Positions 23,916 through 36,000 of a DNA stretch of 64,000 nt are shown in pieces (the stretch's first letter is position 1; every line of letters starts with the position of its first letter). Both the position numbers and the translations under genes were made by a program. Below the pieces are notes generated by a model, which was given only the letters and a program-made list of their open reading frames with translations, made no database searches and was not told the origin of the DNA. The DNA comes from Gentiana macrophylla (lineage: Eukaryota > Streptophyta > Magnoliopsida > Gentianales > Gentianaceae). The DNA lies in the NCBI GenBank assembly GCA_026214975.1, contig CM047806.1, positions 52,469,947 to 52,533,946 of the forward strand, given 5' to 3'.

Positions 23916-24092
23916 CTGGACTGGCGTCCAAAAGCTTGAACCAGCGTCCAAAATGGACGAGCGTTTGAAGATATGGACGAGCGTCCAGGAAGAAAAAGTT
24001 GATACAGAGAGTTTGGACGCTGAGTGGACGGGCGTCTGAAGCAAGGCCAGAAATGAGCGGACGAGCGTCCGGAAAGAGTGGACGGGCGTCCA
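23916..24092 (+). promoter_or_regulatory. Array of GGACGNGCGTCC palindromes upstream of LTR TATA box
   Basis: Seven to eight copies in 177 bp, the cleanest being TGGACGAGCGTCCA (23974-23987), CGGACGAGCGTCCG (24058-24071) and TGGACGGGCGTCCA (24079-24092). The last copy is 30 bp upstream of the TATA box. Diverged half-matching copies lie at the left side. Likely promoter-proximal binding sites; inferred. Confidence 0.75.
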
Positions 24093-24121
24093 GTAGCCGA
24101 CTTAGCTGAACCGACTTGAAA

Positions 24122-24133
24122 ATCTATATATAG
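24122..24133 (+). promoter_or_regulatory. TATA box of Athila 5' LTR
   Basis: ATCTATATATAG directly downstream of the palindrome array; transcription would be expected to start roughly 25-35 bp further. The same sequence occurs in the 3' LTR at about 46236-46247. Confidence 0.75.
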
Positions 24134-25125
24134 ACGGCAGTTTCTCAACCCTAAGGATACCATTTACACATTACTCGAAACCCTAATCCTAAGGCGGCTT
24201 AGGCTGCGGTTTTTTCCGCCCATCAACTTTTATGTTCTTAAATTCTTAGATTAGATTAGCTACTTTTTATGCCTTTCTATACAATTTCAAGTTTCAAGAG
24301 GATGCTAAGAGGCTAGACCTCCATTGAACAAGCGTTGTGAAGCCATCCGATCAACAATTCGCTTTCTTTTAAGTGATTATTTTGTGAGTATCTATTACGA
24401 GTTGTTTCTTTTATCATGCTTTATGTTGATTATTGCAAATTTATATCGAAAGATGTTTGCTTTGTTGATTGTTTATTTGATGAAAATCATGTTAGACTTT
24501 AGATCACCATGATAAAGAATAGATATTTGATCTAAGTAACGAAAGTTATTAGGTTAGATTTCTAGGTTAGAACGTTTAAAGTTTACACCTTTGGTTAGAA
24601 AAGCGTTAATCTTTAGATCGAAAGATAGAGATTAATAGACGAACTTGCCTAAGAAATTAGGGTTCATACCTTTGATCGGTGGATCACAACTTGATTAGTA
24701 ATCACGAAATAATCTGAATTGAAATTGAATGTTGATAGGATAGGTGGATCAATTGCTTGTTTGTTCAGTAACTTATTGATTTAAAACCCCTAAAACTTGA
24801 ATTGTTTAGCTTAGTTAAATCTTTTTATTGCATCTTAGGTTTAGTTGTAGTTTAAATTGTTCGCAACCCGTATCTTCCTGGCTTTAGATCTTATCTTCTC
24901 ATCGATTTCATTTATTGTTATCCTTCGCTTTTAGTTATTCCTGCTTAGTTTTATTCATTGTTTAGGTTAGTTTCTCGTGACATAGTTAGTTAAACAAATA
25001 CTAGGATTACCAATCGTTAGTTCCCGTAAGATCGACCGGTATCAACCTCTTTACTACGATCCTTGCACTTGAGGTATATCGGATTATAAATTTATTACTT
25101 GTTAATAAAATCCGTGACAAGTTTT

Positions 25126-25142
25126 TGGCGCCGTTGCCGGGG
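25126..25142 (+). other. Primer binding site for tRNA-Asp
   Basis: TGGCGCCGTTGCCGGGG, a perfect 17-nt complement of the plant tRNA-Asp(GUC) 3' end, 6 bp after the LTR. Confidence 0.95.
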
Positions 25143-25681
25143 AACCAAACGGTTGCCTAAGTGTTTTGTTTTTTTTGCTTTTTCCGTGTTTAATTGTTTT
25201 TGTTCCTGTTTTAGGTAGATTTTAATTTGGTAATTAGGGTTTTAGTTAGGGTTTAAGGTCTTCTTTTTATAGTTCCCTTGTGATTAGATTTCTTTCTTTC
25301 CTTCGCTTTTTCTGCTTCTTCCCCATTCTCTTTCCTCGCTTGTTTTCCTCTGCTCTGCTTCGTTTTTTCGCTTCCAAACGGGCGTCACTACCACAGGCGC
25401 CCGTCTGTTCTAAATTTCCCAACTCAAACCCTTTCTTTAACTTGTCGGACGAAGCGTCCATCCTATCTCGACGTCTGTCCCAGCTTCTTCAATCGATCGG
25501 ACGAGCGTTTGGACTTCCGAGGCGCCGCCTAACCTAATTTAAAACGCACGCCCGTCCAGCTTTTACGGGCGTCCGCCTGCTTCCCTCTGCCTTGACTATA
25601 TTTTTATTTCTTTTTCTTTTCTTAGGCTTTACTTTTTAGTTTAGGTTTTAAGTTCTTAGTCTTTAGGTTTCAACCACGATT
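25143..25681 (+). promoter_or_regulatory. Athila leader with a second GGACG...CGTCC array
   Basis: Untranslated leader between PBS and gag. At 25376-25580 it carries another set of the LTR palindrome in diverged form (for example ACGCCCGTCC near 25548 and ACGGGCGTCC near 25566). No TATA box follows directly. Pyrimidine-rich runs surround it. The open frames on both strands here have no domain. Confidence 0.6.
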
Positions 25682-27335
25682 TTGGTTCGGTTTATGCAAA
25701 CTCAAGTCGGCGGACCATTATCAGATACCCACGACTTAGAGCGGACCATAGTCCGGCCAAACAGTCAGAAACTCCGCTCTGCGTCTCCTTCTGAAGAAGC
25801 CGATCAAGATTTAGAGGATCGTTTAGCCGAAGAATTCGAAAACTTCATAATCATGGCTGCTGAGGATAGACGTACGTTGGCAGACTACGCCATGCCAGGT
25901 GAAGTCAAAGTCAACCCGGCTATTGTTATTCCAGCCATAACTGCACAGACCTTCGAGCTAAAGCCAGGACTCATTCGGATGATGCAAAGATGCATCTATT
26001 TTCCACGGTTATCGATCCGAGAGAATCCCACACTCACTTACATACGTTCTTGGAGATATGCGGTACTACACGCATCCAAGGAGTAAGTGAGGATGCCATT
26101 AAACTCGAAATCTGTTCCTCATTTTCTCTAAAGGGAGAAGCTAAAGAGTGGTACACTTCTCTCCTCTGAATCTATTACCACCGGGCCGAGCTTGAAAAAG
26201 AATTTTTAAGTCAATATTTCCCACCTTCAAAAACAACCCGGTGTTTAAACGACATATTCACTTTCTATCGAAAAGAGAATGAATCCTTTTCGATTGTTGG
26301 AAAAGATTCAAGTCTCTCGCTTAGAAAGTGTCCCCACCATGGCTTGCCGCCGCAGGCAAGTCAACACTTTCTTTAGTGGATTGACCGAGCTTACAAAGGC
26401 ATGGTCAATAGTTCATCTCGTGGGGCGTTTTGAAGAAAACGCTCGATGAGGGGTGGGCACCGCTCGAGGACATTGCCAAATACAACTATGCCCCCTCTTA
26501 TCAAGCCATTCAAGCACCTCCTCCTCCTAAGGTTGAGGAAGTCAACATGCAAAGTTTGATCGCCATGCTGCAGAAGCAGATGGCAACTTCTCAAGTTTCA
26601 AATCAAATGAATCAAACTTCTTCTTTTCCACAGAACCCTCAGGTTCTATATTGTGAGAGCTGCTGTCAGACTGGCCACATGATTGGCCAGTGTCAATTCA
26701 ATCCCCCTGCACCTTATCAAGTGAATGTTGTTCATGATTATGGACAGTGTAATCAAGTCACATGTCAGAATTGTGACGAGGTGGGGCACACATCTAAATT
26801 CTGTCCTATGAACGGGCAGAATGCGGAAGTAAATGCATTCTATGGCCAGAACAATCAAAGGTTCAGTCAATTTTTTGGCCAGAATAATCTCCAAAACCAA
26901 GGGTTAAATCAATCTTCAAGTTTCAATCCAAATTCTACTTTTAATCAGAATCAAAACTTCAATAGAAACCCTGGTTTTCCCCAGAACCAGAATTCCAATT
27001 TTTCCATTAACAATCAAAGGTTCAATCAGAATTGGCCTGCCAATTCTAATCCTGCTGTTCAAAGTCGGCCCACCCAAATTTATTCTCAAAATTTCCAAAA
27101 CTCTCGTGGCCCTCCTAATCTAACAATCTTGAAACTAAATTGGAGGAGCAAAATAAAAGTATCCAACTCCTGATGACTACAAATAAGAACCTTGAGAGGC
27201 AAATTGGGCAACTGGCTGAACAGTTAGCTTCAAGACCCCCAAGGCAATTGCCCAGTTTCACTGAGAAAAATCCAAAGGGTGGTCAAGTTGCTCAAACCGA
27301 CTTGAACAATGGCCAATGTACTTGACCTCGTACCA
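25682..27335 (+). pseudogene. Athila gag
   Basis: Starts near 25694 (MQTQVGGPLSD). The capsid-like region has RRTLADYAMP, IVIPAITAQTFELKPGLIRM and, past a frameshift near 26065, GVSEDAIKLEI and SLKGEAKEWYTSLL. The nucleocapsid has two CCHC knuckles (C-E-S-C...H-M-I-G-Q-C, near 26655-26696, and C-Q-N-C...H-T-S-K-F-C near 26764-26805). An Asn/Gln/Phe-rich low-complexity tail (26830-27100) follows, then LERQIGQLAEQLASRPPRQL (27191-27250), a conserved Athila gag end. Frameshifts near 26065, 26180, 26430 and 27130 break it. The protein would form the particle shell and bind element RNA. Confidence 0.88.
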
Positions 27336-27659
27336 TCAATTCCATACGGTAGAGAGGCGGTGCAATGAATCTAAGCGCGTACTCAAGTCGGTGGTCCTTC
27401 CCACCAGGAAACCACTCAGCCCTCCTGCCATTGATAAGGCGGGAGGGGAAGCCGAGCACCTACACTCCCTTGGCCGAAAGAGAACACTCGGTGGCTGATC
27501 CCTGAGAGGTGAAAAAAATTGGAAGTACTCGGTGGTGATCCCGAGAAGTGAAGAATCAAGTGTGAGTCGAGGTGATCCTCGACTAATAAAAAGATTGAAA
27601 AAGCTGTTCGGTGGAAGGATCTGAAGACAAAGCACGCTGCATCTTCAAGAAAATCTTTT
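27336..27659 (+). pseudogene. Gag-protease linker, degenerate
   Basis: Broken frames, Pro/Glu/Lys-rich (KPLSPPAIDKAGGEAEH), the usual acidic/proline linker between Athila gag and protease. Two near-repeats of a GGTGGTGATCCCGAGAAGTGAAG-like text (about 27490 and 27530) suggest local duplication. No domain. Confidence 0.5.
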
Positions 27660-28442
27660 ATGAGAATGATCTCAAAAGCTTCCATTTCCACCAAGAAAGA
27701 GCAACATCCCTTGAGTGAAGATAAGAAGTATGAAAAGGTGCTGAATCTTTTGAAAAATACTCAGGTGAATCTTCCATTATCGAGGGTCTTGGTTGAAATG
27801 CCTAAGTATACAAAATTTATCAAGGATGTTGTTTCTTCAAAAAGGAAGTTGTCAGACATGGAAAGGCTGATTGGTGAGGATTGTTCAATGATCACTTATG
27901 AAGACTTACCAACCAAGAGAGGTGACCCTGGAAAGTTCGTGCTTACAGTGTTAATGGGAGGCCTGGTCTTCCCTAACTCTTTGTGTGACCTGGGTGCATC
28001 TATAAGCCTCATGCCATTGTCTGTGTGCAAACAGCTGGGTTTAATTTATCTTCTAGAACCCACTACCATGAATTTGCAATTCGCTGATAGATCTTCTAAG
28101 AAAGCAGTGGGAATCTTAAAAGACGTACTAGTTCAAATCGATCGATTTACCTTTCCCGTCGACTGGTACGTCCTGGACATTGAAAAAGATGAAAATGTCC
28201 CCCTGATTCTTGGAAGACCTTTTCTGTCTACAGCTCGAGCCCTCATTGACTGCAATGGCGGGCGAGTGATGATCCGTGTTGGTGATCAAGAGGTAAGCTA
28301 TAATGTCTCTAAATCCATTCAAATACCCTCTGGTCCTCCAACCGGTTTTTCCATTGAGGAGACGTCTGACGACTTCGATGATTTGATGGAAAAGCAAGTC
28401 ATGGTCATTACCACCGAGTATGAGCGATCGTTGATAATTTGA
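27660..28442 (+). pseudogene. Athila aspartic protease
   Basis: A 260-codon open frame with SRVLVEMPKYTKFIKDVVSS, CSMITYEDLPTKRGDPGKF and the active site SLCDLGASISLMPLSV (about 27979-28026). The retroviral D-S/T-G is D-L-G-A-S here, as is normal for Athila. It continues with LGRPFLSTARALIDCNGG (flap/helix end). This is the least damaged pol domain, but it depends on translation from the broken gag. The minus-strand frame is a shadow. Confidence 0.9.
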
Positions 28443-30000
28443 ATAATCATGGTGTGGTAAGTCTAGAGCGCTTAGAAGTGAATTTAAGGATGTGTTGTTG
28501 GAAGGTGAAGCTTTGGCGGTGGGACGCTAAGTAAACTCAATGATGTTGAGTTGAAAAGTGGAGATCTCAAATCAAGTTTAAGACCCCCTGCAGATTTGGT
28601 GTTGAAGTCGCTGCCTAAACATCCAAGTATGTGTTTCTAAGAGAAGGTGGAAAGCTTCCGTTGATTATATCTCGCTAAGTCGTCTCGTTTAGAGGAAATG
28701 AAATTAATCAACGTCTTGAAGAAAAATGAAAGAGCCTTTGGATGGCAAGTAGGAGATATCGAGAGGATATCTCCGACATCTGTATGCATAAGATCAAGAC
28801 TAATGAGGGTGCGAATGTGTCGAGACAACCCCAGAGAGAGGCTCAACCTCATATGCAAGAGGTGGTTAAGAAAGAAATTATCAAACTTACGACATGGGAA
28901 TCATTTATGCCATCACGATAGTGAATGGGTTTCCCGACTCGTAGTTCCCAAAAAGTGGAATTACGATTGAGAAGAATGAGAAGGGAGAGGAAATAGCATT
29001 GAGACTTGTCACTGGTTACAGAGTCTGCATCGATTATCGAAAGCTCAATGAGGTAACCATGAAAGATCACTTTCCCCTTCTATTCATTGACCAGATGCTT
29101 GAACGTCTAGCGGGACACGCATTCTACTGCTTCCTAGATGGATATTCAGGATACTTCTAGATACCCATTGATCCAGCTGACCAAGAAAAGACCACTTTCA
29201 CTTGCCCTTATGGTACATTCGCCTACAGGCGAATGCCATTTGGTCTCTGCAATGCCCCAGCTACATTTCAAAGATGTATGTTGGCTATCTTTGACGGGCT
29301 AGTAGAAAAGTGTATGGAAATCTTTATGGACGATTTTTCAGTCTTTGGTCAGTCCTTCGATGACTGCCTTGACAATCTTGATCAAGTGTTATCCAGATGT
29401 GTGGACAAGAACTTAGTGTTCAATTGGGAAAAATGCCATTTCATGGTTGATGAGGGAATAGTTCTTGGCCACAAAATCTCCGCCAAAGGTATAGAAGTTG
29501 ACAGGGCAAAAGTAGAAGCTATCGAGAAGATGAGTTATCCCAAGAGTGTGCGTGAAGTGAGAGGCTTTCTTGGACATGTCGGTTTCTGAGTAAGATTCAT
29601 TCAAGACTTCTCCAAGATAGCCAAGCCCCTGCCTACTTTACTTAAAGAAGACGTTGAGTTCAATTTTGATGAGAGCCGCAAGCAAGCGTTTGAGGAGCTT
29701 AAGGACCGTTTGATCTCTGCTCCAATTCTCATATCCTTTGTTGAATCTACCTTTTGAGCTTATGTGCGACGCATCCAACTATGTAGTTGGTGCTTTGTTT
29801 TAGGACAAAAATCAAAGGAAATTCCAGCCAATCTATTACGCCATCCACACATTGAATCCTCTCAAGTTAACTATACTACTACCGAAAAGGAATTATTGGC
29901 CGTAGTCTTTGCTATGGACAAGTTTCGTAGTTACTTGTTAGGAGCTCAAGTGATTGTGCGGATCGATCACGCCGCTTTGCGATATCGATGACTAAGAAAG
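28443..30000 (+). pseudogene. Athila reverse transcriptase and RNase H
   Basis: Segments of RT in order: VTGYRVCIDYRKLNEVTMKD (about 29008-29067), FYCFLDGYSGYF, TFAYRRMPFGLCNAPATFQR, catalytic FMDD (29323-29334), GHKISAKGIEVD. RNase H has NYTTTEKELLAVVFAMDKFR (29868-29927). Stops include TAG at 29158 where CAG (Gln) is expected and TGA at 29587 where CGA (Arg) is likely; several frameshifts occur at 28450-28980. It copied element RNA to cDNA; now inactive. Confidence 0.9.
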
Positions 30001-30339
30001 AGGCCAAACCGCGCCATCTACATCGCTGGATATTGACCTCTACAAGAGTTTGATGTTCAAATTAAAGACAAAAGTGGGCAAAGAAAACGTAGTAGTGGCT
30101 GATCACGTTCGAGAATGCTAAGTGAGGAGAAGGATGATCCGTAAGATATAGATCTTTACTTTCCTCTGAGAGAACATTATGCTTATCGACGGTTGTCCTC
30201 CTGATGTTCCATGGTATTCTTCCATTGTCAATTACCTTCATGGCCGATATCTCGATCCAGAATAATCCTATCGGGAGAAGAAAAAGTTCTTCTCTCGATT
30301 TGAAATCTTCGTTTGGGATGAACCTTATCTTTTTAGATC

Positions 30340-31212
30340 TCAGAAAGATGGTTTGCTTAGAAGATGTGTTCCGTAATCGAAATGCGCGATATTATTGAGC
30401 GAAGCCACAATGGACCCATTGGAGGTCACTTTGGTCCTTGGAAAACCGTTGCTAAGATCTTCCAATCCGGTTTCTATTGGCCTACGATCTTTAAGGACAC
30501 GAAGCTTTCAGAAAGCTTGTGATAGGTGCCAAAGAACTGGTACTCGACAAGGCATTTTGACATGCCTTTGACGCCCATCTTAGAATGCTGAAGTCTTTGA
30601 TGTATGGGGTATCGATTTTATGGGACCATTCCCATCATCTTGTGGTAACAAGTACATCTTAGTTTGCGTGGATTACGTGTCGAAATGGGTAGAGGCTCAA
30701 GCCACTCCTCACAATGATCATAAGACGGTCATGAAATTCTTAAAGAAGAACATTTTTGTGAGATTTGGATGTCCACGTGTCTTGATCAGTGATGAAGGGA
30801 CACATTTACGCAACCGACCCCAGAGAAAGTGCTTGAGAAGTATGGTGTTCGTCACAAAACGGCACACCATATCACCCGATGACTAGCGGTCGAGTTGAAA
30901 GGAGCAACCAAAGTATTAAGAAGATCCCGAAAAAAGCGGTCAATGATCATAGAAAAGACTGAGAGTCTAAAGTTGGATGATGTACTATGGGCATATAGAA
31001 CCGCCTATAAGACTCCTATGGGTACATCTCCATATCAAATGGTTTATGGTAAGCCATGTCATCTGCCAGTCGAGTTAGAGCACAGAGCTTATTGGGCTAC
31101 GAATTTTTTAAACTTCGATACCCAATCTTATGGAAAACATCGATTGCAACAGTTGCATGAGTTAGACGAATTCAGACTCCAGGCCTACGAAAGTGCCAGG
31201 ATCAGTAAGGAA
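30340..31212 (+). pseudogene. Athila integrase, zinc domain and catalytic core
   Basis: Zinc-binding region (HNGPIGGHFGPWKTVAKIFQ then FYWP near 30410-30480) is followed by core text [20 protein letters not shown] (first Asp just upstream at about 30612), [18 protein letters not shown] (second Asp). After frame changes come [20 protein letters not shown] and [17 protein letters not shown] (30988-31100). The 9.3-kb non-coding LTR element inserts at 31213 within RISKE; the frame continues at 40541 as KTKLLHDAKI. Confidence 0.88.
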
Positions 31213-33081
31213 TGTTAGGTGTGATGCCCGAAAGACAATTTTTGTAATTGTTTTATTTAATAAATGAATTGACGTTATTATTCATATTTGTTATTCTCAT
31301 AATCACCGATGTGACAATAGTATTTACACTACGAAAAACCCTAAGTATATCGTTTATGTAATCACTTGACTCGGTGTATGGTATATACACGGGAGGATTG
31401 AGTTAGTGAAGATGTACTTAAAATACAATTAGCCCGTAGTGAAGTTAATCGAGTATCGGGTCTCTCCTTTAACGTGCTATTAATGCGCCCATAACACGCT
31501 TGGTGTGATTGTCTTATCCGGACTTTCGGTTAAGAGAACCTAATGGGGCATTTATATATGATAGATATATCATATAGTAATTTGGACCGATTTGATTAGA
31601 GTTCACGATATAATTCCGTAATCGAGAAGTCTTATCGAATCAATGGATGATCATATTTATGGATATATCTTAATCCCGAGGTGATCACGATCAACCGCTT
31701 GAATCGAGTATGAAGTTTGACTTGACGGTTAAGGATTACACCGAGTCCGTGGTCCGAATTACCCCATCTTGGCATTGTAATCGATTGAGTGAGTAGTCCG
31801 TGTTTATCACGAGATACGAATCCATTCCTTCCATTTATGGAAGTAGATAGACAGCCTCCTTATTTGTTAATCCTAGAAACCGATCGATCGCGCGAGTTCA
31901 TATCACACCGATTGATCACCAAAGTGAGTTGTATGAATTAATTGATCACTAGGGGTTAATGGTAAATAAGGATAATAGGTTCTAAAAAGGGTTAACGGTA
32001 ACTTCCCGATTTAGAATGAATAGATCTATGGAGGATTAATCCATATGTAATGATTATATCAATGGACGCTTATTATTATTCTCGTGAGGAGATAAATATA
32101 ATCTCATAATCGGAGGAGTGCGATCACGGGATTATGGTGGCATATTCTGTGATTGATTTATCGAATATAATTATTCTATAATTATTTATTTGATTTATCG
32201 GAGCCACTTGATTATTAGTCCATGGTCCCCGACGTGCTCCTAATATAGCATAGCTATTCTCGGACGTCGAATCCTAATAATATTAATTTAGTTCTTGTTG
32301 GACTTTATTAAAACGATATGTGAATTAATTGTTTAGTGGACTATTAAATTAGTTGGGCTAAATAATTAAATACACTGAAAAGACATTTTTCATGACTTTC
32401 ACTTAATTGTGTGTGTTGACCATTTTGACCTAATTGGTCAAAAGGATGGAAATATGCGTGACCTAATTTTAGTAAAAGGTGCGCATATATTTTGTGTGTT
32501 ATTATTAGGAAATTTGTTTTCCTAAATTGATTAATAAGACATTAATGCATAAAATATTTATTGGATAAATATTTATGGAAAGAAATAAAGATAAATATTA
32601 TCCTAGATTTGTTCTAGAATATTATGGGATTATCTTTTATTTAATGGGATTATTATAATTGATTTTGTATTAATTATAAAATCCTTGGAGGCTAAGTTTT
32701 TACTCTCTCTATATAAAGAGAGCTTCTCCCAAGCCTTAACACACATGTAATTTTCGACTTCTACCTCTTAGAGAGGAGAAGGAAAATTTCGCCAAGGGAG
32801 TCAAGGGAAAATCTTGGAGATTTTTCCGGGTAGCATATCGGAAGGGTTCGAGTCGAGAATTTCCTTCCACCGGAGTTGCTTGGATCACACGTCATGGAAG
32901 ATCGTGGTGCTCTTCACGCTTTCCTTCGTTCATCCTATTGCGGTTCTTCAACTTGGATTTTGAGATCCAAGAGGTATGATCTACAACCCCTTGTAGATAT
33001 AGATCTAGTTATTTTTTATTACGTGTAGTTTATAGATCTAGATCCATAAATCGCTTCACTTCGCGGATGGTATTACTAACA
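31213..33081 (+). repeat. 5' LTR of nested LARD-like element
   Basis: 1869 bp. TATA-like CTATATAAAGAGAG at about 32709-32722, roughly 370 bp before the LTR end, then a probable leader with AAACACACATG-like text. Differs from the 3' LTR mainly by small indels. Confidence 0.93.
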
Positions 33082-36000
33082 ATGGTATCGCGCCATGGCG
33101 ATCTATATTTATACGTATAAAATATTAGATCTAGGAGTGGTAAAACATGTAGATTTTTTTGTCCCAATTTTTTTGGGGGCCGATGCATATGTTTAATTTT
33201 TATGCTTATGAATGTTGTGGTTGAAGAGATGGATTGGGGTTGGCACTGTTTACCCGTTAGATCTATTGTAAACTCATATAAACGAAGAAAATTCGTTCAT
33301 ATGAGTATAGGAAATTATGTAATTTATCTTTATTGCAAGTTTAATTTCCAGCAAATAGATCTAGTTAGTAGCTGTTTAGTATTTTTTCCTTTCCCGTTGA
33401 TCGAACCGTTGAAACGAAGATCCCTCCGGTCAGAATCAAGATTAGAAGATGGTGATCAACTCCACAAATTTTGGCGTCGATCAGAGTCCGTTTCGATATC
33501 CGTTTGATGCTGCGAAGAGGCTGCTGTAACAGAAAAACGCAGGATTCACAGAAACACTATCTGTGACTTCCTCGATTTTCTGGGAGAGTTTGGACCGTTG
33601 AAACGCAAATCCGACCGTTCAGATTGATCAACTTGGAGTTTCGGACGTACCATAAAAATTTCAGGTCGATCGGGATTCATCTCGATTCCCGATCTGCCTC
33701 AGGAAGTCCTTGATGCAGTGCAGTTAAAGTCAGATTCAGCAGCAAGTTTGGCAGTTTACTGGAGAAAATTGGTAAGTCAAAAATCCGATCCAACCGTCCA
33801 TATTGAAGTTCAAGGAGTGAAGAAAAGATCTGGAAAGTTTCGTCCCGATCCGAGTCCGTTTCGTATGCCGATCGTCGAAGAGTTCGAACAGCTGCAGATT
33901 TTGTTAGAAAGTAGTAAACCCTAGTTAGGCTTTGGTTATTTATTTTCTAATAGGTTAGATACGAAGTACCAACGATCCATCTCGGTGTTTAAATTTTCCG
34001 CACTTTATTTTTATGTGTTTGATCATAAAATAGATATAAAATCGGAATTGCCATGACATGCATCATATCATAAATCCACTCCTTGCATACATGTAGAATT
34101 TTAATTTTGGTAATTAAAATAGGCATGTATACAAACTCGCGTAATTAGTTGAAATTTAATTAATACGTGGTAATTAATTAATTTAGTAACTAATTAAAGA
34201 TCCGAGGACGGGTTATGAAATCGTTAAGCCTTTCGGTGTGTGTTCTCGGTGAACCGCCTTAAAGCCCAAACGAGATCACGTTTTCGATTCGTAGAGTCTA
34301 CGAGATCGAATGATGGTAAAAGAACAGTAAATCTTGGATAAAAACGGTTCGCCTATAGGTTGGGTGGTCAACTGAGCTTCGCTCAAACGACTTAACCCTC
34401 CTAGTGTGATGTATGCACGGGGGTCCGGCAAGACTAAGCCAAACCGAGAGCGGAGGGGTGATTCCTTCTAATCTCAATAGGGCTCTCTTGACCCGATTTC
34501 GTCCGACTGTCACATATGTTCCAACGAATAGGACGGGTAGGCTTGCCTATGTTACCGACACCATTCGGAATCATTGATTTGATGTGCTTTTATGTTAACA
34601 TCAAAAAGACGTGGTTAGTTAACCCACCACCACTTCCAAAATATTGAGTGGGAGCGGGGGAGGCGACAGCCAACCCCACGGCCTCTACTATAGATACAAG
34701 TAAGTGAGAGAAGGGTGACGCCTCGCGGCGCTTTGATTTCGTCCCCCTACGGATGGTGTTCACCCCTATCAACATTCATGGCTTGGTCTCCGAAAGGATA
34801 GGATTTCTGGGTACTCGTCGGGTCACTGACCTATCCTACGACGGCACACTCGGGGCGTACCTAAGAGATCCGATATAGTAGGTCACACTCATAAAGGATA
34901 TTTTTGATAATATCTAGGCTAAAAAAGGAAGGTAGTCAATGAATAAAGGGATGTTCGATTCTCGTGGGATGTTCGATTCTCACAAGTTATTCATTGATGA
35001 GATTGTCTCGATTTAACCGTCATCTCTTTGACCTACCCTACGGGCGTGATCGAGATGCGAGGTTAAAACCTTGGAATGGTAGAGTAGACTTAATTTTAGT
35101 TTACAATTCCTAAAATAAACTTATATTGTAGTGTTAAACTTGAATTAATACATGTCATTTTATTTACAGCATTATATCCCTTACTAAATTGCTTAAAATT
35201 TATAATTGACTAGTATTGACTTCGTTAAAAAGTGGAAAGTAACTAGGACGTTGAACTAGTTAATCGATAATGCAATTATTTTTCGAAAGAGATATTTTCT
35301 CTTAAGCCTTTTAAAAACCAGAGTGACATATAGGTATGTCACTAGTGTCATTCGTGTCAAACGGAAGACAAACTTAGTTTGACCAAAGGTGATCTCGGAC
35401 TATGAAATTCTTAGTGAATTTTGAATGTGTAGTAATTACACGAGTAATTTTCTAATTGAAAAATCGGAAAATCATGAAGTATTATTAGTTGGACGATATT
35501 TGGAATCGATGAACTAGTGGGAGCTTTATGATTTGTTGTTTTTCTAGAACATTAGAAAAGTGTAACTGACTACACACGTAACCGTTCTAATTGACAAAAC
35601 GGAAAGTCATAAAATGTTGCTAGTTGGACGATATTTGGAATCGATGAACTAGTGGGAGTTCAATGATTTATTGTTTTTCTGGAAACATTGGAACTATAGA
35701 CTTTTCTAATCGAAAAAATCGGAAAATCATAAAAATAAAGCATTGCTCGTTAGACGGTATTTGGAACCGAAAAACTAGTGGGAGCTTTAATGTTATGATT
35801 TGTTGTTTTTTCTGGTATATTAGAAAATCCGAGAAGTCCCCGACAAGTAACACTCGAAATAGACATCCCACGGTTCAAGAGTAGTGTCTACTCAAACGAA
35901 CCGCTGGTTCAAGACTGTTTCCATTCACGGAAAGTCAAGAATGGGTGAATATGTCTAAAAGTGTTAGTCACCTAAACTGAGAAAACTTTAAGGCTGAACC

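Larger units (their letters stand above)
23569..25119 (+). repeat. 5' LTR of Athila element
   Basis: 1551 bp, TGTTAAGGGTGAG to AATCCGTGACA. Contains a palindrome array (23916-24092), TATA box ATCTATATATAG (24122-24133), then a probable transcribed leader, and near the end GTAAGATCGACCGGTATCAA, the U5 motif shared with other Athila-like LTRs. Very similar to the partner at 45688, so the insertion is comparatively young. Confidence 0.93.

Noticed and set aside
23741..24163. 140-aa minus-strand frame, repeated at 45.8-46.3 kb
   Set aside because: It is LTR sequence read backwards through the palindrome array; it repeats only because the LTRs repeat.
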